DNA from: Gymnothorax reevesii
Taxonomy: Eukaryota; Chordata; Actinopteri; Anguilliformes; Muraenidae
Direction of reading: 5' to 3'
DNA length: 64,000 bases
Assembly (NCBI GenBank): GCA_029721435.1
Contig: CM056583.1
Span: 93,687,575-93,751,574 of the forward strand
This document shows positions 11,812-22,637 of the stretch, in pieces. Position numbers and translations under genes: made by a program. The notes beneath the pieces are model-generated. The model saw nothing but the letters and a program-made list of their open reading frames with translations, searched no databases and was not told the origin of the DNA. Position 1 is the stretch's first letter; the number at the start of each line of letters is the position of its first letter.

Positions 11812-11945
11812 TACTGTTTCCGCCCCGGCGCAGAATTCTGAATAACCCTAGTGACTCCTGGCTGAGCCAGTCTGGGCAGCATATGCGCTTTGATCCCATG
11901 CTGGACATGAGGATCACTGATGATTTTTGGAGCAGGAAAAATTAG
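11812..11945 (+). CDS. Candidate terminal exon of an unidentified host gene
   Basis: After an acceptor-like TTCACAG (ending 11811; a second AG ends at 11833), the frame reads RRRILNNPSDSWLSQSGQH and then MRFDPMLDMRITDDFW before a TAG at 11943-11945. The stretch is more GC-rich than its surroundings and looks like real protein. I do not recognise the family. It may be the last exon of the gene represented at 10195-10482, since no donor is visible before the stop. Confidence 0.35.
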
Positions 11946-12744
11946 CCGCTGGTATTTTGGTCAGTCATGGTCGTCTGTATAAAGCATAAAGGTCACAATT
12001 TGTCTGGGGCTTCAAACTTACCAGTTTTATTTCAATAGCAACAAAGCAGAATTTGGCAATGCAACAGCCCTACAGCCACCTTTGGTGAGAACTAGGCTGT
12101 TTAAATCTTTAGACCATAGAATTAAAAATAGTAGAATGGACAATGTCACAGACTAATGTTATCCCAAATGTTCTAATAATGGGCACCATCTTGGGAGTGA
12201 CTGAGCCGTTATTGTGAATGTTAGTTAAAGGCAAAGCCATAGAATTCTACCCAGGCAGGCCAACGATAAAAGCTAGCAGAAGTATTGCCTAATATGGATG
12301 ATAGTTTGACACATTTATGTAGTTGTCACATTTGTTCAAGCTGTGTCAGAATTTAGTGATTCAGACTGATTGAGTCAAGTGTTGTGCAGATTTTTTTTGG
12401 AGTTGGCTGGGTACTGCGTGCTGCACGTTGTGCTGATATTGATGCCAACATTGTGCTCTAAAATGAACATCAATAATTTTTATTTATCAGCATTTTTGTA
12501 GGCACATCATACTTTTATTTTTTTTAAATAACTTCACACTTGACAAAAAAGACAAAAGAAAATTTGTATCTGTAAAAAAAAATATATCAGTACAACATGT
12601 TTCTTTTGTGTCAATTGACTAATAGTTTCTCTGAACTGTTCCTGCTGATGTTCAATGATGTGAAAGTGTTCAATTCTCTTTGGATCTTAAAATTAAAGCC
12701 CTTAAATAAACTGTGGCATATTTGAGTCCAAAATTCCTTTTCCG
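11946..12744. other. AT-rich unassigned stretch
   Basis: Possibly 3' UTR followed by intergenic DNA. No repeat or gene recognised. Confidence 0.4.
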
Positions 12745-12893
12745 TAACATCATCAGTCCATCCATTATCCTAAACACTGCTTCCTCATCAGGGTCCCACT
12801 GACGGAGGAGCTGTAGTCCATCCCAGCAGACTATGGGCCATTGGCTGGGACACATTCTGGACATCTTGCCTATTTGTTACAGGGCTGACATAC

Positions 12894-12930
<37 letters not shown>

Positions 12931-12985
12931 ATTCCTTCAAGCAATTTAGAGTCCCCAGATAATGTAAAACTTCATCTCCCTAGTT
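12745..12985. repeat. Teleost interspersed repeat with (AC)16 tract
   Basis: A CCATCCATTATCC start, a CATCAGGGTCCCACTGACGG block, CATCCCAGCAG, then a 32-bp (AC)n microsatellite at 12897-12928 and TTTAGAGTCCCCAG is the layout of a very common fish repeat. I do not know its class with certainty. The short minus-strand ORF across it is not a gene. Confidence 0.55.
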
Positions 12986-13535
12986 TGCAACAAGAATGTT
13001 CATCTGAAACATCTTTCAAATCCAAGATGGCTTCAGAATGAATGGCGTCTCTGTATGGCTTCAGTTTGTCTCCTGAATTTTAGTGTTTTTAAAATAAAAA
13101 AAAAAAGACATTGTGTTCAATTTGTTTTTGAAGAAATAGATGGTGACAAGGCATACAAATATTCCTTTGTGTTTTACTTGACAAAACAAACTTTTTAATT
13201 TTTTAAACAGTAGTACACCAGTCAACCTGGAGGTATCTGGTTTATGTGTGGATTCTGTGGCCTATGTGGCTGCTTTTTTAAATCTTAATTGAAATTAAAT
13301 TTTGCTGAAATAATATTTGTGGACCTGTCACTGAGGACCTTCTTTTCCTAAATGGAGCAAGGATCAACCGCAATTTTTTTCTGATTGTCCTGTCTGGCAA
13401 GGACACGCAAAGGGCCTTCTACAAAAAGCAAGGTCTCTTTCTGATCTGGGCTGAAAGTGGATCATCCGTGGCTCGAAAGCCACGAAGAGTGCGCTGAGGC
13501 CTATGCGGAGACCGGGACAACGGGTTTCGCCCAAG
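12986..13535. other. Unassigned; right part possibly the 5' UTR of the downstream LINE
   Basis: The last 150 or so bases are GC-richer than the rest. They abut the gypsy insertion whose other side runs straight into a LINE, so they may be the displaced 5' leader of that LINE. This is inference from position only. Confidence 0.3.
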
Positions 13536-13539
13536 CAAG

Positions 13540-14618
13540 TGTAACAGAGTTAAAAATGTATTATTGTGTTCATGTGTGATTTTCGCCATTAATTGAGCAG
13601 CTTAATGCTGTTTTGGGGATTTGGAGCCTTCCTTGGAGGTAAGGTGTACTGCAGGTCTGCTGGTTTGTCCTTGAGCGCTTGCCATACCCGATCAGAAAAT
13701 CATTGCATTGCATCGGGTAGGTTAACTGTGTAAAGCACTCCAGATTATATTTTAATTTCCTTATAGTAAAACATTATTTAAGTTTGTAACTTTGACATAT
13801 TACATGTGTAATGTTATTTACATGCATCGTGAGGGTTTCAGTTAAATTCATATGACAGAGAGAAAGTTTCTTAATGTTTCCATTCTCCCGCGAATTTATA
13901 CAGACAGATTAGCGTGGCTAGTTCTAAACTCCGCCAGCAAGTTCACATGCATTCCGTGGATAGTCGAGTTTCGTGTGCATGGAAGATACCGCTTAGTTTA
14001 ACATGTATTGAATGTATAGTTAGTCTGACATGCATTGTATGTGTGCATTGCCTTTGTTTATTTCGGTCTGTATGCGATAAGATCGCGAATGTAAGCGGAG
14101 TGTTGTCGAACGGTAATGAGCAGACACTCGATGCCTCTGAACATTCTACTCCTGTCTGTCTAGCCTGCTAGCGCTGTGGGAACGATGCGTGCGTGTAATT
14201 AGCCCATGTAACGCGGTGCAACTTTTTTTTTTATTTTGCTTGCGCAGATGCTGTACGTTTAATGTACACCGGAGCCTGAAAGCTTATACGTGTTCCATTT
14301 TTCTGAAGGTATGCTGCTCCACCCCAAATGTAAATGTTATATGTGAATTGTGAGTGAGCAAGTTTCGATATTGACGTTACAATGTACTCCTCATGGAAAA
14401 AAAAAGATTTTTACTGTTTTATATTAACGAAATTTTGTTATTATGACAAAGGAAGATGAGAAAATCATTGCATTGCATCGGATGCTGTACGTTTAATGTA
14501 CACCGGAGCCTGAAAGCTTATACGTGTTCTATTTTTCTGAAGCTTTGCATCCGGAAATAAACGTGGAAAGGAAAAAAAAACACCACAGTCTGTTTCATGT
14601 CCCCTGACTGCCGTTACA
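13540..14618 (+). repeat. 5' LTR of the gypsy element
   Basis: It begins TGTAACAG and ends GTTACA. It differs from the 3' LTR, by my reading, at three transitions and two one-base A-run length changes. A polyadenylation signal AATAAA is at 14556-14561. Inside, a 62-bp segment is present twice (14247-14308 and 14481-14542, one mismatch), and a 23-bp segment AGAAAATCATTGCATTGCAT.. is present at 13694-13716 and 14459-14481. An 85-codon ORF (13914-14171) recurs in the other LTR and is probably chance. Confidence 0.95.
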
Positions 14619-14619
14619 C

Positions 14620-14634
14620 TGGTGCCGTGACCCG
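14620..14634 (+). other. Primer-binding site, tRNA-His type
   Basis: TGGTGCCGTGACCCG starts two bases after the LTR. Its first twelve bases are complementary to the conserved 3' end of eukaryotic tRNA-His (acceptor stem GTCACGGC plus the tRNA-His-specific extra base and CCA). It would prime minus-strand DNA synthesis. Confidence 0.75.
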
Positions 14635-14905
14635 TCGATCTTCAAGATCAGCCTGACGCCGATCGCCGTGGATGCTGCGTGGAAGTCCAGCTCAAGTGTG
14701 CAAGATCAAGTGTGGTTAGAGTTGTCTTTGTAAATGGTTAGGCAGTGTAGGACAGTTTATATTATTCCAGTATTGGGGATTTTTCCCTATTCTGTACATA
14801 TAGTTCATATGGTCATTTTACTCTAATACTATTGTCCTTTTTATTATTTTTTTTTTTCTCATTCTTTCTTACACCTGTTAATACACAACGCAGATATTTG
14901 CCACT

Positions 14906-16459
14906 ATGGCTGAGAAGGCAGACTGCCGAGATGTGGGTGAAAATTTTTCCAGTCCAGTTTTGCCCAAAGGAAGGGGTATGTGGGGTCCATGGCAGCGTAT
15001 CGATTGTGGAGCTGTTGGACGTGGGTTGGATAGTGGGGAGGTGGGTTATTCCCAGTCAGTAGCTGACAGCGGCAGGGGTACAGGGTTAGGTCAGGACCCA
15101 GGTTGTACTCCTGTTGGCCAGTCTATGGGGGAGGGGCCTCTCACATCCACGCCCAGTGGCGTTGATGCTGCTGCTATTAGCCACCTGACAGGTATGGTAG
15201 GACAGTTGGGTGCTCAGATTGGTGAGTCCATTGTAGCTAGGTTGATGTCTGCTGGTGTAGTTAATGTAAACAGTGTGCACCAGAGCACCGCTTCACTCAA
15301 CTCACCACCTGCACACACAATCACTGACTCTAATGCAGTTGGACACACTGACTCACATGTTACAGTACATGTAAAATCAGACAAAGAGCCTAAGTTCTTT
15401 AGAGGTGACAGTTCTGACAAATATCCAGTCCAGGACTGGATTGACATGACTAAAGCTTATCTCAGGAAGCAGAGGTGTCCTGTGGATGAGCAAGCCGAAG
15501 AGATCGTGGGGATGTTGATGGGCAAAGCAAGAGATGTCGTGAAGGTTGCCCTGCGCAGCGATCAGACTCTTGATGTGAAACAGAATCCCAACCTCATTTA
15601 TGATGTTCTCCTTCAGTATTTCAGTGACACCTCATCATGTCTCCCACTGGCAGATTTTTACTCCACTTTACCCAGACCCAGAGAGAGCCCAGTTGATTAC
15701 TGGTTGCGAGTAAACAGAGCTGCTGAACTGGCTGATGAAGGCCTCCGTAGGCAAAGCAGGCGGATGGAGAACCAGAGTGAGGAGGTGGCGCGCATGTTTG
15801 TCAAGTATTGCCCTGATCCGGAACTGTCCTCTGTCTTCAAGTGTAAGCCAATTCGAGAGTGGAGTGCACGTGACATACAGTTGAGAATTAATGACTACCA
15901 GAGAGAGCTGAGAGCCTCTGGCAGAGCCCGTGGAGATGTGCAGGTAAAGAGCTACACCACCACCATTGTCGACATGCAGTCCAACCCAGTGTCATTCAGT
16001 CAACCCGTGTCTGATCAGCGTTGCCCTCAGTGCCCTGCCCTCTCCCCCGCGGCTACTCCTAATGCCATTTATCCCACACAGTGTGGCATCACTGTTGCCA
16101 GTCAGAACCACTCCGTGCGCCAAGCCCCCTGCCCACCCTCCTGTCCCCCTGTGCCAGCTGTGCTGCAGAACTCTCAGGAGGCTGAGGACAGGATTCTCTC
16201 CCGCATGGTGGCCATGTTGGAGCAGATGATGGGTAGGGTGCAGCAGCGCAGTAGTGCTCCCCGTGGTGGAAGATTCCAGGGTGGTCGTCGTGAGAAGGCC
16301 TGTCGTGTCTGCGGTGACGACAAGCACACTACCGTCACTCACTGCAGGTTGGAGAGGCTGTGTTTCGCCTGTCTCGCCCCAGGCCACACAAAAATGGAGT
16401 GTTCTGCAAAGTGTTCCTCTGAGCCTCAGTCAGCGGGAAACGAGGAGACCCATATTTAG
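14906..16459 (+). CDS. gag: gag polyprotein of the gypsy element
   Basis: An intact 517-codon frame starts at an ATG in good context (GCCACTATGG). The middle part (residues about 155-330) is the capsid-like region with FFRGDSSDKYPVQDWID and a helical core. The C-terminus carries two zinc knuckles: CRVCGDDKHTTVTHC, with one extra residue before the last Cys, and the canonical CFACLAPGHTKMEC (CX2CX4HX4C). It would package the element RNA into particles in the cytoplasm. The frame ends 11 bases before the pol ATG, and the two frames overlap through a -1 shift signal at 16435-16441. Confidence 0.9.
   Translation: MAEKADCRDVGENFSSPVLPKGRGMWGPWQRIDCGAVGRGLDSGEVGYSQSVADSGRGTGLGQDPGCTPVGQSMGEGPLTSTPSGVDAAAISHLTGMVGQLGAQIGESIVARLMSAGVVNVNSVHQSTASLNSPPAHTITDSNAVGHTDSHVTVHVKSDKEPKFFRGDSSDKYPVQDWIDMTKAYLRKQRCPVDEQAEEIVGMLMGKARDVVKVALRSDQTLDVKQNPNLIYDVLLQYFSDTSSCLPLADFYSTLPRPRESPVDYWLRVNRAAELADEGLRRQSRRMENQSEEVARMFVKYCPDPELSSVFKCKPIREWSARDIQLRINDYQRELRASGRARGDVQVKSYTTTIVDMQSNPVSFSQPVSDQRCPQCPALSPAATPNAIYPTQCGITVASQNHSVRQAPCPPSCPPVPAVLQNSQEAEDRILSRMVAMLEQMMGRVQQRSSAPRGGRFQGGRREKACRVCGDDKHTTVTHCRLERLCFACLAPGHTKMECSAKCSSEPQSAGNEETHI
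16435..16441 (+). promoter_or_regulatory. Candidate -1 ribosomal frameshift site GGGAAAC
   Basis: The heptamer reads G GGA AAC in the gag frame, the exact X XXY YYZ phase needed for a simultaneous -1 slip. After a slip the -1 frame is open from here through the pol ATG at 16471 and into protease, bypassing the gag TAG at 16457-16459. GGGAAAC is an established slippery heptamer type. I did not identify the downstream stimulatory structure. Confidence 0.6.
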
Positions 16460-16470
16460 AGGGAGGCAGT

Positions 16471-19400
16471 ATGGGTCACAGTCCAAACTCCCACACTGTA
16501 GATATTTCTGATGCTGAGACTGTTTATGCAAATCAAAAAATCTCATGTAATGATGCTCAAGTTGTCTTTCAGAATATACACAAAGTTAATGGCAGTGACA
16601 GTCTTTTCTACACTCCTGTGATGATTGGTAATACAGTGAGCTTAAATGCTATGCTAGACAGTGGCTCTATGGCCTGTACCATCAATGGGGATGCTGAAAT
16701 GAAGCTTAAAGAAGCTGGAGCAGTCACAGCTGATGATCAGTTCAGTACAGATGTCGTTCTCATTGGCTGTGGTGGTCGCCGTGTCATGCCTAAGTCAGCT
16801 GTCTACTTGCAGATGGAAGTGTACGGCTGCAAAATAGTGGTGCCTACTCTTGTTGTTCAAGGTCAACGTGATGAGATGATACTGGGCACTAACGTTATCA
16901 AGCACATTCTCAAGCAGTATAAGCAGTGTGACGCTTATTGGAAAGCTGTGTCAGCCCCCTGTCCTGCTGGCAATCCAGAATCAGAGCAGTTCCTGTCTAT
17001 GCTTGCTGGTTTGGACCGTTGGAGAGGTGATGAGGTCCCCCACAGGATAGGCACTGTCAGGAGCAACTCAGCTGTGTGCCTTGAGCCTGGCCGTGAGTAC
17101 TTGTTATGGGGAAAGCTACCTAAGTCTGCAGCTCTGTCTCCTGGTAGCACGGTGATGACTGAACTCACGTCATGCCGCTCAGCGCCAAGAGGAATCCTGG
17201 TGGCGAGAATGGTGACGTCATTGTGGCAAGACAGATGGCTTCCATTAAAGCTCATTAACACCTCTGACAGGCCTGTGTTAGTGAGACGTAATGCTAAGCT
17301 AGCAGACGTTTTTCCCTGTATTGCTCTTGAAGACATGGATGACGCCCACACTGAAGTCCAACTGGCTAGTTGTTCTCTTTTAACCAGTCCCTCTGGAAAT
17401 GAGGCGTGCTCTGCTGACGAAAGACTGAAATCAGTCGGATTGAGTGGAATTGATGTAAACTCCTGTGATGTGACTGCAGAGTGTAGAGAAAAGCTGACTC
17501 AACTGGTTGTGCGATACTGCGACATCTTCTCACGCCATCACCTTGATTGTGGAGAGGCAAGGGGCTTCGTCCATCGTATTCATCTATCAGATCACAGACC
17601 ATTCCGGCTTCCTTTCAGACGAGTGCCCCCTAGTCAATATCAGAAACTGCGCCAAGTTCTGAGTGAGATGGAGGAGAAAGAGATTATTAGGAAGTCCACC
17701 AGTGAGTATGCATCCCCATTAGTTCTCGTCTGGAAAAAGAATGGAGATCTTCGTGTCTGTACAGACTTTCGCTGGTTGAACAAACGGACCCTTAAAGATG
17801 CTCACCCTCTCCCTCATCAGGCTGACTGCTTGGCGGCGCTTGGAGGAAATGCTCTTTTCAGTACTATGGACCTGACATCCGGGTTCTATAACATGCCGTT
17901 GCACGAAGAAGACAAAAAGTACTCTGCCTTTACCACTCCGATGGGCTTGTATGAGTACAATCGGTTGCCACAAGGTCTGTGCAATAGCCCTGGAAGCTTT
18001 ATGCGCATGATGACCAGCATTTTTGGAGATCAGAATTATCTAAGCCTGCTTTGCTATTTAGATGATTTGCTAGTCTTTGCTCCTGATGAGGCAACTGCTC
18101 TACAACGCTTGGAGATGGTATTCGGCAGGCTACGTAGCCACAATTTGAAGCTAGCCCCCAAGAAATGCTTTTTCCTGCACAAGTCTGTGAGGTTCCTTGG
18201 GCACATAGTAGATGAAGCTGGCGTGTCTACTGACCCGAGTAAGATCGAGGCCATCGTGAAAATGACTAGCACTGACCTGATGGAACCAGATGGTGTCACT
18301 CCCTCAGCAAGACGGGTCAGGTCTTTCCTAGGGATGGTCAACTACTATCAGCATTTTGTGCCCAATTACTCTGCTATTGCTAAGCCCCTCTTCTCTCTGC
18401 TGTCAGGCCAAAAGTGCAAGAGTAAGGAAAGGCTGATGGCCAAACCCAGGTCTCAGAGCAGGAAGTTGACTGCCGCTGACTGGACCTCTGACATGGAGCA
18501 GGCTTTTCATACTCTGAAATTGTCACTGGCTGAAACGGTTGTCCTGGCTCACCCTGACTTCACCCGTCCCTTCATGCTGTCTGTAGATGCCTCTCTTGAT
18601 GGGATTGGCGCTGTTCTATCACAGATAAAGGAAGGAGAATCTAGGGCGAGGCCAATTGCATTTGCCAGCAAGTCACTTTCTCAGTCCCAGAAAAACTACC
18701 CAGCACACCGGTTGGAATTCTTGGCATTGAAGTGGGCTGTCTGTGATAAGTTCAGCCACTGGTTGAAGGGCCATGTGTTCACGGTGTGGACCGACAACAA
18801 TCCGTTGACTCACATCATGACAAAGCCGAAGTTAGACTGCTGTGAGCAACGCTGGGTGGCCAAGTTAGCCAGCTATAATTTTGATATCAAGTATGTCCCA
18901 GGTCCAAAGAATGTGGTCGCCGATGCCCTTAGCCGTGTGCCTTTTGTCAAGGAAAGAGTCAGTTTCAGGCTGTTACAAGAACCGTACAGAAGCCTTCTCT
19001 CTGAAGTTCAAGGTGTGACGAGTGACTCTGTTCAAGATGCCTTCCGCTGCTCCAGTTCCCGTCAATGGAATCCACAATAAGCTGATGATCATGCTGAGAT
19101 TGTCTCCACTCCTATACGTGTCCTCGCTCAGATGGATGAGATATCTGCTGTCCTCCAGTCACACAATGAGTGGGATACTGGAGCAAGAACCCGCGCTGTC
19201 GCAGCTCTGCACCATATGCCACAGCTGGTCCCAGGTGGCCAAGATTCACTGCCTGCTTACACAGAGAAGGAACTGCGTGACGAGCAGCTTAAAGACAGAG
19301 CCCTCTCCAGAGTTTTGTATTATGTGGAGAGACATCGTAGACCCTCCAGAAGAGAGCGAGCACGAGAATCTGTTGCAGTTTTGAGATATTTGAAACACTG

Positions 19401-21228
19401 GGAGAAGCTTGTTTTGGGTAATGGAATACTCTACAGGGTTTCAAGAGACCAAGTGACAAATTTTAAGCGTCACCAGTATGTGGTCCCTGAGTCACTCAAA
19501 GCCGTTGTCCTGAGTGGCATTCACAATGATGCTGGTCACCAGGGTCAATTCAGAAGCCTTGGGTTGGCCCGGCAGAGATTCTTTTGGCTCAGTCTTGACA
19601 GAGACGTGAGAGACTACGTCCGCAACTGCAAGAGGTGCATTGTCAGCAAGACATCAGACCCCATTGACAGGGCACCCTTGGAGAGCATCATCTCCACCAG
19701 GCCACTCCAGCTTGTTTGCATCGACTTCTGGTCGGCGGAGGATGCTAGGAACAAGACAGTTGATGTGTTAGTGGTGACCGACCATTTTACAAGGATAGCC
19801 CAGGCATTCCCTTGCAAAGATCAGTCAGCCAAGCAGGTGGCGAGAGTCCTTTGGGACAAGTTTTTCTGTGTGTTCGGGTTCCCAGAACGTATTCACAGCG
19901 ACTAAGGAGCAAGCTTCGAGAGTCAACTGATCAGCGAGCTTCTTAGGGTCTCTGGTATTAGAAAATCACACACCACCCCATACCACCCCATGGGTAATGG
20001 TAGTGTGGAGCGGATGAACAGAACCCTTGGCAATATGATTCGTGCGCTCACTCCAGATACAAAAGCCAACTGGCCGAGACATCTTCAGACACTTACATTT
20101 ATGTACAACTGCACAGTTCATGAGACAACAGGCTACGCACCTTTTTATTTGATGTTTGGACGGATTCCACGTCTACCTATTGATGTGCTCTTCCGTACTG
20201 TCCTGAATGATCCAGCTGTAGCCAGCTACGACAAGTATGTCAAGTCTCTTGAGGAAGATCTACAGGATGCCATGTTGATAGCTCAGGAACATGCCACAAA
20301 AGAACAGCATCGTCACACTGAGCTCTACAACAGGAGAGCGAAAGGACCCACCATTGCTGTTGGTGACCGTGTGTTGGTGGCAAACAAGAAAGAAAGAGGC
20401 AAAAGAAAGGTTGCAGATCGCTGGGAATCCACAGTGTACACTGTAGTGGGCAGGAATGCTGGAACACACACTTACAAGATCCGTGACACAGCCTCTGGAC
20501 GGGAGAGAGTTGTCCACCGTAATCTGTTAATGCTGGTCAATTTTCTGCCAGTAGACGGCACAGGTGTACTGACTGACCCAGTTTCATCTTTGTCTTCTGC
20601 TCAGCTGTCGGACCAAAGTGATGACTCGGCATCAGTGAGACGAGGCTCCTTGCCTGATAGCGTGAGTGAAAACCGTGAGGATCGAAGTTCTAGCCCGGGA
20701 TCTCAGGGAGTACAGATGGGACACGAGCAAAGCAAGAGTGTTGGGCATGACTCAGTGGCTGTTCCGGAGTCTATGGACCCTGAGGGGAGAACTGTTGAAT
20801 GGATTGCTCAGTCACCATTCCCTGAACCATCACAGGTAGAGTTAACTAATGTTGGATGCACAAGACCAGCTCCTTATGTCTCTCAGAGTGACCCAGAGAA
20901 GTCCGAAGACTGTGCAAGTGACCAGTCCATTGCCTCTGACTTTCGACCTGCGACTGACACTGACATAAGTAGAGATGTTTGTTACATGGACGGACAGACT
21001 GTTATTTCACAGACAGACAACACTAGTCACACACAGAGTACTGACACAGTAGCTTCTGTTGCACAGTCTGAAAATTCCAGCTTATCCACACAAGTGAGAT
21101 CTAGGTTTGGCCGCATTATGAAGCCAGTTGACAGACTGATTCAGACCATGTCCAAACAAGACATTATTCACACACACCCGTCCATGCAGGCTGTTTGTAG
21201 GTCAGTGTTTAAGATTTTTCGTGATTAG
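16471..21228 (+). pseudogene. pol: pol polyprotein of the gypsy element, with two nonsense codons
   Basis: One continuous frame of about 1586 codons is interrupted only by TAA at 19078-19080 and TAA at 19903-19905. Domains in order: aspartic protease (AMLDSGSMACTI, DSG active site) near residue 60; reverse transcriptase with CTDFRWLN, LPQGLCNSPGSF and the YLDDLLVF catalytic box; RNase H with LSVDASLDGIGAVL and WTDNNPLTH; integrase with an HX4H...CX2C zinc finger and a DDE core whose three acidic residues fall in CIDFW, IHSD (just before the second stop) and VERMNRTL; then a C-terminal domain with a long acidic, serine-rich tail. The first stop lies in the linker between RNase H and integrase, the second inside the integrase core. 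Expression is expected by frameshift from gag. Confidence 0.9.
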
Positions 21229-21552
21229 ACGAAGTTAACTGCAGGATTCTTTTTACACACATATGATGGCATGTGATATAGTTAGTTTTATGGAGATAAT
21301 TTTGTTTTCTTGTTTTCCTACTGGCTTTTAGTACACAGTGTAGATGGGTCTTGTCGGGTGTATCAGGCACTCAACTGCCAGTGGTTAGTTGAAGAGTTTG
21401 CGCGCCTCTTCTTCCACGTCATCCTTTTTTGGATACCCTTTTGGGTTGGCTTTCCAGTTATTGGTGGCCCTCAGTATGTGCCAGTGTTTGTGGCTAGTGT
21501 GCTTCATGCTTCTAGATGCTGCTCGGATTTGGCGAAATTCAGGGGAGGTGGG
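21229..21552 (+). other. 3' untranslated part and polypurine tract of the gypsy element
   Basis: No envelope-like gene is present. The polypurine tract AGGGGAGGTGGG occupies 21541-21552, directly before the 3' LTR, and would prime plus-strand synthesis. A 99-codon ORF starting at 21310 runs into the LTR and has no recognisable domain. Confidence 0.75.
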
Positions 21553-22633
21553 TGTAACAGAGTTAAAAATGTATTATTGTGTTCATGTGTGATTTTCGCC
21601 ATTAATTGAGCAGCTTAATGCTGTTTTGGGGATTTGGAGCCTTCCTTGGAGGTAAGGTGTACTGCAGGTCTGCTGGTTTGTCCTTGAGCGCTTGCCATAC
21701 CCGATCAGAAAATCATTGCATTGCATCGGGTAGGTTAACTGTGTAAAGCACTCCAGATTATATTTTAATTTCTTTATAGTAAAACATTATTTAAGTTTGT
21801 AACTTTGACATATTACATGTGTAATGTTATTTACATGCATCGTGAGGGTTTCAGTTAAATTCATATGACAGAGAGAAAGTTTCTTAATGTTTCCATTCTC
21901 CCGCGAATTTATACAGACAGATTAGCGTGGCTAGTTCTAAACTCCGCCAGCAAGTTCACATGCATTCCGTGGATAGTCGAGTTTCGTGTGCATGGAAGAT
22001 ACCGCTTAGTTTAACATGTATTGAATGTATAGTTAGTCTGACATGCATTGTATGTGTGTATTGCCTTTGTTTATTTCGGTCTGTATGCGATAAGATCGCG
22101 AATGTAAGCGGAGTGTTGTCGAACGGTAATGAGCAGACACTCGATGCCTCTGAACATTCTACTCCTGTCTGTCTAGCCTGCTAGCGCTGTGGGAACGATG
22201 CGTGCGTGTAATTAGCCCATGTAACGCGGTGCAACTTTTTTTTTTATTTTGCTTGCGCAGATGCTGTACGTTTAATGTACACCGGAGCCTGAAAGCTTAT
22301 ACGTGTTCCATTTTTCTGAAGGTATGCTGCTCCACCCCAAATGTAAATGTTATATGTGAATTGTGAGTGAGCAAGTTTCGATATTGACGTTGCAATGTAC
22401 TCCTCATGGAAAAAAAAAAGATTTTTACTGTTTTATATTAACGAAATTTTGTTATTATGACAAAGGAAGATGAGAAAATCATTGCATTGCATCGGATGCT
22501 GTACGTTTAATGTACACCGGAGCCTGAAAGCTTATACGTGTTCTATTTTTCTGAAGCTTTGCATCCGGAAATAAACGTGGAAAGGAAAAAAAAAACACCA
22601 CAGTCTGTTTCATGTCCCCTGACTGCCGTTACA
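21553..22633 (+). repeat. 3' LTR of the gypsy element
   Basis: The direct copy of 13540-14618 carries the same internal duplications and AATAAA signal. Target duplication CAAG follows at 22634-22637. Confidence 0.95.
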
Positions 22634-22637
22634 CAAG

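Larger units (their letters stand above)
13540..22633 (+). mobile_element. Complete young Ty3/gypsy LTR retrotransposon
   Basis: This 9.1-kb element has two almost identical LTRs of 1079 and 1081 bp (TGTAAC...GTTACA), a primer-binding site two bases inside the 5' LTR, gag, pol in the order protease, reverse transcriptase, RNase H, integrase, a polypurine tract and a 4-bp target duplication CAAG (13536-13539 and 22634-22637). Integrase placed after RNase H is the Ty3/gypsy order. There is no env gene: the 300 bases after pol hold only an unconvincing short ORF. Pol has two in-frame stop codons, so this copy is not autonomous despite its youth. Confidence 0.95.

Noticed and set aside
13914..14171. 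85-codon ORF in the 5' LTR, repeated in the 3' LTR at 21927-22184
   Set aside because: It repeats only because the LTRs are copies. The residues show no domain, and LTR ORFs of this size occur by chance.
21310..21609. Hydrophobic ORF after pol considered as an envelope gene
   Set aside because: It is only 99 codons, has no signal peptide-furin-fusion layout and runs into the LTR.
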